Below the pieces are notes generated by a model that was given only the letters and a program-made list of their open reading frames with translations, was not told where the DNA came from and ran no database searches. The translations under genes and the position numbers were made by a program. Below are positions 9,260 through 16,216 of a stretch of 64,000 nt of DNA, piece after piece (position 1 is the first letter of the stretch; the number at the start of each line of letters is the position of its first letter). This stretch comes from CAKSQL01 sp045649415 (GTDB lineage: Bacteria > Bacillota > Clostridia > UBA1381). The DNA lies in the NCBI GenBank assembly GCA_045649415.1, contig JAZRPY010000014.1, positions 133,185 to 197,184 of the forward strand. The letters are read 5' to 3'.

Positions 9260-10259
9260 GCTTATACTTGGAATAGAAAGTTCCTGTGACGAAACTGCAG
9301 CAGCAGTTGTGAAGGACGGACGGGAGGTTTTATCAAACATTATAAATACCCAGATAGAAACCCATAAGCTATATGGTGGAGTAGTGCCTGAAATTGCATC
9401 GAGAAAGCATATTGAAAGCATTGATGTGGTTGTTGATGAGGCGCTTGATAAAGCAGGGGTTACAATTGATGATATTGATGCTATTGCAGTTACCTATGGT
9501 CCCGGACTTGTTGGAGCTTTGCTGGTGGGCGTTTCTTTTGCAAAGGCTTATGCTTATGCATTAAAAAAGCCATTGGTTGGAGTTCATCATATTAAGGGAC
9601 ATATAATGGCGAACTTTATTGCACATCCCGAGTTTGAGCCACCTTTTGTATGTCTTGTGGCATCGGGTGGACATAGCCATATTGTAGAGGTCAAGGACTA
9701 TAATAATCTGGAGATATTGGCAAGAACAAGGGACGATGCAGCAGGGGAGGCATTTGATAAAATTGCAAGAGTTCTTGGCTTAGGATATCCGGGTGGACCA
9801 TTGATTGATAAGCTTGCAAAGGAGGGAAATCCTGAAGCGTGGAAGTTCCCGAGGGTTAGAATGGATAATGACTCGTTGGATTTTAGCTTTAGTGGAGTTA
9901 AAACTGCAGTTATCAATCATCTGCATAAGGCAGAGCAGAATGGTGAAGAGGTTAATAAGGCTGATGTTGCGGCAAGCTTTCAGGCAGCAGTTACTGATGT
10001 TTTATGTGAGCACACAATTGATGCTGCCATCAAGGCTGATTCAAAAATAATTGCATTGGCAGGTGGAGTTGCGTCCAATTCCCAGTTAAGAGAAAAAATG
10101 TCGGAGATGAGTAAAAATTATGGTATAAAGGTTGTTTTCCCACCACCTGTTTTGTGTACTGACAATGCCGCAATGATTGCTTGTGCAGGATATTATAATT
10201 ATATAAACGGGGATACTATGGATTTGACCTTGAATGCAGTTCCGTCATTACAGCTTTAA
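9252..10259 (+). CDS. tsaD: tRNA N6-adenosine threonylcarbamoyltransferase
   Basis: TsaD (formerly Gcp) transfers the threonylcarbamoyl group to A37 of tRNA, together with TsaB and TsaE. It is an ASKHA-fold protein of 335 residues from the chosen start. Landmarks are GIESSCDETAAAVV at the N-terminus, the metal-binding pair in VHHIKGHIMANF (residues ~108-119), ASGGHSHI, and LAGGVASNSQLRE near residue 270. I chose ATG 9252, which follows GGAGG at 9242; the TTG at 9240 lies before that site. The gene closes the operon, with a terminator 10 bases after the stop. Confidence 0.96.
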   Translation: MSKLILGIESSCDETAAAVVKDGREVLSNIINTQIETHKLYGGVVPEIASRKHIESIDVVVDEALDKAGVTIDDIDAIAVTYGPGLVGALLVGVSFAKAYAYALKKPLVGVHHIKGHIMANFIAHPEFEPPFVCLVASGGHSHIVEVKDYNNLEILARTRDDAAGEAFDKIARVLGLGYPGGPLIDKLAKEGNPEAWKFPRVRMDNDSLDFSFSGVKTAVINHLHKAEQNGEEVNKADVAASFQAAVTDVLCEHTIDAAIKADSKIIALAGGVASNSQLREKMSEMSKNYGIKVVFPPPVLCTDNAAMIACAGYYNYINGDTMDLTLNAVPSLQL

Positions 10260-10267
10260 TAGATTTG

Positions 10268-10299
10268 AAAAAATACAACCCACAGGTTGTATTTTTTTT
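10268..10299 (+). terminator. Rho-independent terminator after tsaD
   Basis: AAATACAACC (10271-10280), loop CACA, GGTTGTATTT (10285-10294), then a T run. A perfect 10-bp stem. Confidence 0.92.
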
Positions 10300-10381
10300 G
10301 AATCAGGACAACAAGATAGTTTTAAAACTAAAAATATCCATCATAAATTAGTGGTAGATAAATATTTATGGGGGATTTTTT

Positions 10382-11077
10382 ATGTTTAATTTTTTAATGA
10401 GCCTTGTAAACAATCTTTTATTCTTTATAGGCTATGTGAGTGGGGGAGGGAGCTTTCCGAAGCCTTTGACAGAGGAGGAGGAAAGAGAGTGCCTTGAAAA
10501 AATGGCAAATGGGGATACTAAGGCTAAGAATATACTCATTGAGCATAATTTAAGACTTGTGGCACATATAGCTAAAAAATATAGTAATGACAACAACTCA
10601 GAGGATTTGATATCCATAGGTACAATAGGACTTATAAAGGGTATAAACACTTTCAATAAGGATAAAAATCCAAAGCTTGTTACTTATATTGCAAGATGTA
10701 TTGAAAATGAAGTGCTTATGTATTTAAGAAGCTTAAAAAAACAAGGCCTTGAAATATCAATTGATGAGTGCATCGGCACAGATAAGGAAGGGAATAATAT
10801 GTCCTTTGCCGACATTCTGCCCTCGGAGGACGAGGATATTGCCGACAGTATCTCTGCAAAGTGTGACAGAGAGGTGTTGAGAACAATTATGGAGAGGGTA
10901 CTGAAAAAAAGTGAGTATGACATTTTGTGCTGGAGATATGGAATGGATGACACTCCCAGAAAAACTCAAAAAGAGGTTGCAAAGATATTGGGAATAAGCA
11001 GGTCGTATGTGTCGAGAATAGAAAAAAAGGCGTTACAAAAGCTCTATAATGTGCTGAAGGATTTGGATATAAGATAG
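10382..11077 (+). CDS. sigK: RNA polymerase sporulation sigma factor SigK, with pro-sequence
   Basis: The late mother-cell sigma factor of sporulation, 231 residues. Region 2 is seen as NILIEHNLRLVAHIAKKYS and DLISIGTIGLIKGINTF; region 4 as DTPRKTQKEVAKILGISRSY. The N-terminus is hydrophobic (FLMSLVNNLLFFIGYVSGGG) and aligns with the Bacillus pro-sigma-K leader, placing the cleavage before Y18; this predicts a membrane-held precursor processed by SpoIVFB. The frame is uninterrupted, so there is no skin-type element inside it. A -10/-35 pair for SigE or SigK could not be assigned with confidence in the 80 bases upstream. The gene marks the organism as a likely spore former. Confidence 0.93.
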   Translation: MFNFLMSLVNNLLFFIGYVSGGGSFPKPLTEEEERECLEKMANGDTKAKNILIEHNLRLVAHIAKKYSNDNNSEDLISIGTIGLIKGINTFNKDKNPKLVTYIARCIENEVLMYLRSLKKQGLEISIDECIGTDKEGNNMSFADILPSEDEDIADSISAKCDREVLRTIMERVLKKSEYDILCWRYGMDDTPRKTQKEVAKILGISRSYVSRIEKKALQKLYNVLKDLDIR

Positions 11078-11080
11078 AAA

Positions 11081-11122
11081 ATGCCGAGAACTAAAAGATA
11101 TTGTTCTCGGCATTATTTTTTT
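11081..11122. terminator. Bidirectional terminator between sigK and the ImmA gene
   Basis: ATGCCGAGAAC (11081-11091) pairs with GTTCTCGGCAT (11103-11113), followed by a T run. The convergent gene on the - strand has its stop codon inside the 3' arm. Confidence 0.9.
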
Positions 11123-11625
11123 AAAAAATTATTTTCAGGTGGAATTCCGATTTTGAAATTATCACCCCTGTAGTTCATATTGGCAAGCTTTATTCCTATG
11201 AGGTTGATATCTGTATTAAGCCTTTTTGCAATCTGCCCCATATCATAGCCATAGGAAATTGCGAGCTCCTTTATGTCCTTGTCAGAAATGAGCAAATCAG
11301 CAGCAAACATATTTGCCTCATATTCGCAGCGACCTTCCATATCATATAGAGTAAATTCACGAAAAATTTTGTTCTTCGCAAATTCTCTGTGTAGCATATC
11401 GTGTCCAAGCTCGTGGGCACAAACTATCCTTTGTTTTTCAGGGGATAAATTTGAGTTTATAATAATTATTCGCTTTCTTTTAATTATGGTGTACATTCCT
11501 TTAAGGTCCTTAAAGTCTTTTGAAATCACCATAACGCCAGCGTCATTTGCAATTTTGAATGGGTCGCAGGTGTTATATTTTCTTATGAGAAAGCCAACCT
11601 TTTGATGAATTTTATCTGCAAACAT
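11113..11625 (-). CDS. ImmA/IrrE family metallopeptidase
   Basis: A 170-residue protein with the zinc-binding motif HELGHDMLH at residues ~91-99 and a downstream glutamate in CEYEANMFAADLL, the M78 family pattern. In the best-known case (ImmA of ICEBs1) the peptidase cleaves the XRE-type repressor encoded next door and so induces genes. Here the XRE gene lies 11 bases upstream on the same strand, and the two probably form one operon. The C-terminal third is helical with no recognised domain. Such pairs are typical of phages and integrative elements; no integrase is seen here. Confidence 0.85.
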   Translation of the reverse strand: MFADKIHQKVGFLIRKYNTCDPFKIANDAGVMVISKDFKDLKGMYTIIKRKRIIIINSNLSPEKQRIVCAHELGHDMLHREFAKNKIFREFTLYDMEGRCEYEANMFAADLLISDKDIKELAISYGYDMGQIAKRLNTDINLIGIKLANMNYRGDNFKIGIPPENNFLKK

Positions 11626-11636
11626 ATTTAAATTCC

Positions 11637-12035
11637 TTAGTTCTTCTTGGATGAATATTTTAGATTTTCTTGCTTGACTGCAAAGTACGCTTCGGATATT
11701 GCCTTCATTGCAGCATCAATATCGGAGTCGGGGAGAGTGCCGCCTGCAAAAAGGCCACAAACACTGTCAACCAATTGAGAAATGTCACGAACTGCTTCGT
11801 TACCACCCTTCTCATAAGCATCAATCAAAAGCTCCTCGTCCTCAGTTAAAAGATAATTCACATCTACATCAAAGACCTTTGCAAGCTTATAATAGATTTC
11901 TCTTTGTTTTGGGTGCATATTGGAAATTTCATAGTTCTGGATTGTTCTTTTTGATACACCAACCAATTCTGCAAGCTGGTCCTGATTAAGCTTTGCCTTT
12001 TTTCTCAAATCTTTTATTTTTCCGCCAAATTTCAT
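11637..12035 (-). CDS. XRE-family helix-turn-helix regulator, partner of ImmA-type peptidase
   Basis: A 132-residue DNA-binding protein. The helix-turn-helix is at residues ~7-60 (LRKKAKLNQDQLAELVGVSK, then RTIQNYE), followed by a 70-residue tail that would be the peptidase target. I chose ATG 12035, which follows GGAGG; the upstream GTG lies within that ribosome-binding site. It probably represses its own promoter: two short inverted repeats lie upstream at 12062-12076 and 12124-12144. Targets other than itself cannot be told. Confidence 0.85.
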   Translation of the reverse strand: MKFGGKIKDLRKKAKLNQDQLAELVGVSKRTIQNYEISNMHPKQREIYYKLAKVFDVDVNYLLTEDEELLIDAYEKGGNEAVRDISQLVDSVCGLFAGGTLPDSDIDAAMKAISEAYFAVKQENLKYSSKKN

Positions 12036-12061
12036 TTTAAAAACCTCCACAAAGTTTTATG

Positions 12062-12144
12062 TGAAATTATATTTCATATTCATATTTACATTTTACAACA
12101 TTTTTCGCCTTTTGTCAACATTTTTTTCGTTTGACATACGAAAA
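12062..12144. promoter_or_regulatory. Two inverted repeats in the XRE/tRNA-Gly intergenic region, with a forward promoter
   Basis: TGAAAT-TAT-ATTTCA spans 12062-12076; TTTTCGT-ttgacat-ACGAAAA spans 12124-12144. The second contains TTGACA (12131-12136), which with CATAAT (12153-12158) at 16-base spacing forms a forward promoter for the tRNA. These are candidate operators for the divergent XRE regulator. Confidence 0.5.
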
Positions 12145-12204
12145 CTTGAGAGCATAATGAATATAGCTTAAACAAAAGCACTATTTAATAATAAAATTTA
12201 ATAT

Positions 12205-12279
12205 GCAGATGTAGTTTAGTGGTAAAATATTAGCTTCCCAACGCTTAAGTTACGGGTTCGATTCCCGCCATCTGCTCCA
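12205..12279 (+). tRNA. tRNA-Gly-like, anticodon CCC, with irregular anticodon arm
   Basis: A 75-base tRNA-like gene with encoded CCA. The acceptor stem GCAGATG/CATCTGC is perfect, and the D arm (GTTT/AAAT) and T loop TTCGATT are normal. The anticodon stem does not pair in the usual seven-base-loop register. It pairs at four of five positions (TTAGC/GCTTA) only if the loop is eight bases, TTCCCAAC. The T stem has one A-C mismatch (ACGGG/CCCGC). It may be a functional tRNA with an enlarged loop, a non-decoding tRNA, or a decaying copy. Confidence 0.7.
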
Positions 12280-12324
12280 TGAAAACGGGATAATTTTACT
12301 ATTGGTAAAATTGTCCCATTTTCA
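12280..12324. repeat. Long hairpin immediately after the tRNA-Gly
   Basis: A 20-bp stem with one mismatch and one wobble: TGAAAA, GGGA and AATTTTAC (12280-12299) pair with GTAAAATT, TCCC and TTTTCA (12305-12324) around loop TATTG. There is no T run after it on the + strand, so it is not a standard terminator. It could protect or help process the tRNA 3' end. Confidence 0.7.
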
Positions 12325-12330
12325 GTGATA

Positions 12331-12372
12331 AAAATCCCATCACCTTTTGAAAAAAGTGATGGGATTTTCTTT
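12331..12372. terminator. Bidirectional terminator between tRNA-Gly and the ABC permease gene
   Basis: AAAATCCCATCAC (12331-12343) pairs with GTGATGGGATTTT (12356-12368), a perfect 13-bp stem with A and T tracts on the two sides. Confidence 0.92.
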
Positions 12373-14404
12373 ATTGTATAACAAAATCAGGCAATTTTTC
12401 ATCCGACAGGTCAATTTCAACACTAAAGGCGTTGTTATTGTCTAAATAGAAAATCATACTGGCGTCGGGGTCCGAAATCGTCGGGAAATTATCTATATAT
12501 TCATATAGCATTTTTATCCTGTCAGGCTGCTCAACCACCATTACATTTGACGATAGGGGTATCTTTATATCCATTTTATATAAATCATCAATGCTGATTG
12601 CTTCTGCTGTGGGCATCATATTTTCGTCGTAGTATTCAATATGTACAAATTTGATGTCCTCTGCTTTTGGAAGCATATCGTAAAATCCAAGCTCATCTAA
12701 CAGGGCAATGGTATTTTTGTAGTCTTCTCTCACATGATAATTTTCTGTGATTTCAGGCAGCTTATCCTCAGGAACAGGTGCTCCATCCTCATAGAATGCA
12801 GGACGGGTGTAGGTGAGCCTGATGGTTGTAAGAGCAGGGGTGCGACGAGCAAAATTCTCATAATCTGTTGCCTTTGTATCCTCTGAAAGAGCCCATAGGA
12901 ATTTGTTTATTATCTCGGTATCGTCCTTGAAAAAATCTAAATCAACATCCTTTCTTGAGTCATGAATCTTCATCTGCTCATAGTTCTTTTCCTGAGGTGA
13001 TAGGATTGGGAAGTATATCCTTCTCATATTCTCCGACTCAATAATAGGCTCTAATTCAGGCTTATGAGTTGAATAGTCTATAGTATATTCTCTCACAATT
13101 CTCTTTCCGTTGTTAAGCTCATAGGCAAGGGTTATATTTGAGGTATTATAGGAGTAGTTATTCTTAGTTGTTCTTTCCTCTATAAGCCTTTGGTGTAGTT
13201 TAATTATATTTTCTATGTCCTCTTTTGATTGGAAGTTACGATTTTCAGACTCATATTTTATTTTTTCTCCGTCGTTTGTATATGTGTATCTAACCCCTGT
13301 GTTCACATTGTTTTCAAAGAGAACAGACTCGATTTTATCAAGCTTGGGAATTCGTCTTTCAAAGCCTATAATATCAAGCTGGAAGAATAACTGCAACACA
13401 CAAACTGCCAATGAAAAGATTATAACGGGTTTATATAGCTTTTTAACCCTGAAGCTTTTCTTAACAATCATCTGTGCGGCAATAACTCCCACAACACCAA
13501 GAGGTATTAAAAAGAGAATGTTTTTAATGTTGGTGAGTTCAGATAAATATGCATAGCCTGCCGCACCTATAATAATTGCAACTCCGTAGATGAATATGGG
13601 GTGAAGCTTTGGAAATGCCACAACCTCTCCCGAATTTTCCAATTTCCTTATCCTATATAGGAAATAAGCAAGAATAGCAAAAAGGAGTATCAAAATTATA
13701 TATTTCAATATGTTTGAGGGATGGTTTATAAAGCCATCAGGGAATACATAGAGAAAATCTGTAATTACTAAATTAGTGCCTCTCTTGTAGCCATATAATT
13801 GCTGAGAGCAGAAAAAGTCAACAAATATCTCTGCAATTACAGGGAGAACTGCAAATGAATATGTAAACACAACTGCTGCAATTGAATTTCCTGTGAGCAT
13901 AGAAACTGCTGCTGCAAAGGTGTAGGATATAAATGCGTACAACAGATATATGCCTGCAAGGATAAATAAATGGTTTACTAAAAATGAATTCCTGATGTTA
14001 TCGTTTAATCTGAACAATAGCATTATTATCACATTTATAACAATCGGAAGAGCTATCATCACACTACTGCTGAAAAAATGCGACATAAAGAACTTCAAGC
14101 GTGTCACAGGCAGTCCGTGAAGGCAAGCAACTGAATTTGATGAATTCAAGTATGAAAAGGTCAGTATTGCCAGAAATGGCGGAAACACAAAGGCAAAGAA
14201 AAATGCACCAAAGCTGCGACCATGAATTCGTGAGTATAAAAATTCATTCGGTATCTCTAATGTGCTTCTGTCCCACATTGCATAAACATAAATGAAGGTA
14301 AAGAACAGGGCAATAAAAAGTGTATTCAATGCCGAAATCCACCAGAAGCGTTTAAAATCTGATTTTACTACGCTTTTGTTATAGGATAATATTTTCAAAC
14401 TCAT
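12371..14404 (-). CDS. ABC transporter permease with large C-terminal soluble domain
   Basis: A 677-residue membrane protein. Residues ~20-350 hold eight or nine hydrophobic segments; residues ~350-677 are soluble and look like the extra domain (DUF6449 type, by recall) found in some Firmicutes exporters of the YtrB-YtrA kind. It would form a pump with the ATPase encoded just upstream. The substrate is unknown; GntR-controlled transporters of this layout in Bacillus respond to cell wall antibiotics. I chose ATG 14404, eight bases after AGGAGG, over the TTG two codons earlier. The start overlaps the ATPase gene by 26 bases. Confidence 0.8.
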   Translation of the reverse strand: MSLKILSYNKSVVKSDFKRFWWISALNTLFIALFFTFIYVYAMWDRSTLEIPNEFLYSRIHGRSFGAFFFAFVFPPFLAILTFSYLNSSNSVACLHGLPVTRLKFFMSHFFSSSVMIALPIVINVIIMLLFRLNDNIRNSFLVNHLFILAGIYLLYAFISYTFAAAVSMLTGNSIAAVVFTYSFAVLPVIAEIFVDFFCSQQLYGYKRGTNLVITDFLYVFPDGFINHPSNILKYIILILLFAILAYFLYRIRKLENSGEVVAFPKLHPIFIYGVAIIIGAAGYAYLSELTNIKNILFLIPLGVVGVIAAQMIVKKSFRVKKLYKPVIIFSLAVCVLQLFFQLDIIGFERRIPKLDKIESVLFENNVNTGVRYTYTNDGEKIKYESENRNFQSKEDIENIIKLHQRLIEERTTKNNYSYNTSNITLAYELNNGKRIVREYTIDYSTHKPELEPIIESENMRRIYFPILSPQEKNYEQMKIHDSRKDVDLDFFKDDTEIINKFLWALSEDTKATDYENFARRTPALTTIRLTYTRPAFYEDGAPVPEDKLPEITENYHVREDYKNTIALLDELGFYDMLPKAEDIKFVHIEYYDENMMPTAEAISIDDLYKMDIKIPLSSNVMVVEQPDRIKMLYEYIDNFPTISDPDASMIFYLDNNNAFSVEIDLSDEKLPDFVIQ

Positions 14405-15278
14405 ATCCAAGACCTCCTAACTCATAAATAAATACTTCCTCTAAGGTGAGAGGTAAAATGTCGCAGATAAGGGGAGAGGTGTATCCGATATTTTTTAATA
14501 TTTCCTCGCTGTTTCCCTTAACAATCAACATATATACACTGCCGAATTGCTCCGTATGGAGAATGTCAAGACTACTTTTGAGTGCTTCGGGAAGCTCATG
14601 GTTATATGCTAATTGGATTTTGTGTATGTTACCCTTCACATCATCCAACGCCTTTTCAAGAACCACTCTACCCTGATGCATAATTCCCACATGGTCGCAC
14701 ACATCTTCAAGCTCTCTCAGGTTATGGCTTGACACTAAAACAGTTGTTCCCCGTTCGGTGACATCCTGAAGCATAATTCTCCACACATTTCTACGCATAA
14801 CAGGGTCTAAGCCGTCCACAGGCTCATCTAAAAGCATAATTTTTGGCATTGCAGATACTGATAGCCAGAATGCAACCTGTTTTTGCATTCCTTTGGATAG
14901 CCTTTTAACTCGCTTTGTTAGGTCAATTTTAAATATTTCCTTCAATGCATAAAATCTGTCCCAGCTCCAGTTGGGGTAGATGTTGGCATAGTAGTCTGCC
15001 ATATCCTTGATTGAGTATGTAGAAAAATAGAAAAGGTCGTCACTTATCAAAACCAAATCATTTTTTATGAGAGCGTTTTCAAACACGGGTTCGGAATTCA
15101 TTTTTATTTCTCCACTGTCCTGAGTATAAATTCCTGAGAGAATTTTAATCAATGTAGTTTTACCGGCACCGTTAGGACCAATAAGTCCATAAACTGAGCC
15201 TTGGGATACATTGAGAGTAACCATATCAAGTGCCTTGAATTTATCAAAGCTTTTTGTGAGATTTGATACCTTAATCAT
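14379..15278 (-). CDS. ABC transporter ATP-binding protein (YtrB-like)
   Basis: A 299-residue ATPase. Walker A is GPNGAGKTT (residues ~34-42), the signature is LSKGMQKQV, and Walker B with the catalytic glutamate is IMLLDEPVDGLD, followed by the switch histidine in VLVSSHNL. The C-terminal ~80 residues are a variable dimerisation or regulatory segment. It energises the permease of the following gene and lies three bases after the GntR regulator gene, so all three form one operon. Confidence 0.92.
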   Translation of the reverse strand: MIKVSNLTKSFDKFKALDMVTLNVSQGSVYGLIGPNGAGKTTLIKILSGIYTQDSGEIKMNSEPVFENALIKNDLVLISDDLFYFSTYSIKDMADYYANIYPNWSWDRFYALKEIFKIDLTKRVKRLSKGMQKQVAFWLSVSAMPKIMLLDEPVDGLDPVMRRNVWRIMLQDVTERGTTVLVSSHNLRELEDVCDHVGIMHQGRVVLEKALDDVKGNIHKIQLAYNHELPEALKSSLDILHTEQFGSVYMLIVKGNSEEILKNIGYTSPLICDILPLTLEEVFIYELGGLGYEFENIIL

Positions 15279-15281
15279 TTA

Positions 15282-15653
15282 TTATTCATTCCTTTCTTTA
15301 ATATTATTAAGATGCTTTATAATGTCCTCTTTTTTGATTTTAGAATATAGCATCTTTGATATAAGTCGATCTAATTTCTCGTACAACTGATTTTCGTCAA
15401 TGCTTTTTATTATTGTAGATGGGGATGACACAAAACAACCACAGGCTCGTTTTGAGTATATATATCCTTCTGCCTCCAAATCCTTATATGCCTTCTGGAT
15501 TGTGTTGGGATTGATTGCAAGATTTGATGCCAGCTCTCTAACCGACGGAAGCTTTTCCTCTTCCTTTAAGACTCCTAAAATAATCAATTCCTTTATATTG
15601 TCTTTTATCTGCTCATATATTGGCTTTGTACCCCGATAATCTAATTTGAACAT
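15282..15653 (-). CDS. GntR-family regulator (YtrA subfamily)
   Basis: A 123-residue repressor. The winged-helix domain spans residues ~5-75 (PIYEQIKDNIKELIILGVLK, VRELASNLAINPNTIQKAYK). The short C-terminal tail of about 45 residues is the YtrA-type dimerisation segment with no ligand-binding domain. I chose ATG 15653, which follows AAGGAGGG; the 26 codons upstream overlap promoter and operator. It heads the ABC operon and very likely represses it through the inverted repeat at 15671-15702. Confidence 0.9.
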   Translation of the reverse strand: MFKLDYRGTKPIYEQIKDNIKELIILGVLKEEEKLPSVRELASNLAINPNTIQKAYKDLEAEGYIYSKRACGCFVSSPSTIIKSIDENQLYEKLDRLISKMLYSKIKKEDIIKHLNNIKERNE

Positions 15654-15670
15654 ATTGTCCCTCCTTTCAT

Positions 15671-15721
15671 CTGTATTATCTGTACTACTACATATAATAC
15701 AGTAAAAATGTGATTTGTCAA
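15671..15721 (-). promoter_or_regulatory. Promoter and inverted-repeat operator of the GntR-ABC operon
   Basis: On the - strand: -35 TTGACA (15721-15716), 16-base spacer, -10 TATTAT (15699-15694). A perfect 9-bp inverted repeat CTGTATTAT/ATAATACAG (15671-15679 and 15694-15702, 14 bases apart) has one arm on the -10 box, so a bound dimer would block transcription. Confidence 0.75.
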
Positions 15722-15788
15722 TAGTTTTCAAAAAAATAATTTAATTTAAGAAAATGTAAGGTGTCAGCAAAAAAATATTGAATGCATT

Positions 15789-15815
15789 AAAAAAAGCTCC
15801 ATCATAAGATGGAGC
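15789..15815 (-). terminator. Rho-independent terminator of the HPr-like gene
   Basis: GCTCCATC (15796-15803), loop ATAA, GATGGAGC (15808-15815). On the - strand it is followed by a run of seven T. Confidence 0.9.
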
Positions 15816-15825
15816 CATAAACAGC

Positions 15826-16056
15826 TTATTCAATAATAAATCTTTTAAGTTCATCAATGAAAGCGTCGCAGTCGTTACTGTGAACCTCTACCTTGATTGG
15901 CTTTGATAAATTCAAGCTGAATATACCCATAATTGATTTTGCATCAACAACATATCTGCCTGATGTTAAATCCACATCGAAGTCGTACTTTGAAACAATA
16001 TTAACAAAGTCCTTTACATCATTGATTGAGTTTAGTATTAAATTAAATGTCTTCAT
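15826..16056 (-). CDS. HPr-like protein lacking the active-site histidine
   Basis: A 76-residue HPr-fold protein. The region around the regulatory serine is conserved (DAKSIMGIFSL, residues ~44-54, aligning with Ser46 of HPr). The loop that should read GIHARPAA is replaced by NSINDVKDFV, so the histidine phosphorylated by enzyme I is absent. It therefore cannot carry phosphate to PTS permeases in the usual way. By analogy with Bacillus Crh, which also lost His15 and works through Ser46, it may be regulatory; that is inference. I chose ATG 16056, which follows GGAGG. It has its own promoter and terminator. Confidence 0.8.
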   Translation of the reverse strand: MKTFNLILNSINDVKDFVNIVSKYDFDVDLTSGRYVVDAKSIMGIFSLNLSKPIKVEVHSNDCDAFIDELKRFIIE

Positions 16057-16093
16057 AAAAATTACCTCCAAAATATAGACTTAATCTATCTAT

Positions 16094-16157
16094 ATAATAC
16101 AACTTTATTTGAATTTAGTCAATACCTATTGCAGTTTTATGAAATTTTTTATATAAT
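16094..16157. promoter_or_regulatory. Divergent promoters of the HPr-like gene and mtaB
   Basis: Minus strand: -35 TTGACT (16122-16117), 17 bases, -10 TATTAT (16099-16094). Plus strand: -35 TTGCAG (16129-16134), 17 bases, -10 TATAAT (16152-16157). The two sets lie back to back. Confidence 0.75.
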
Positions 16158-16216
16158 AGTACTATTATTTGATGTAGATATTGATAGATTATAACTAATT
16201 TTATTAGGAAAGGGAA

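Noticed and set aside
10382..11077. sigK interrupted by a skin-type element
   Set aside because: The reading frame is continuous from the pro-sequence through region 4.
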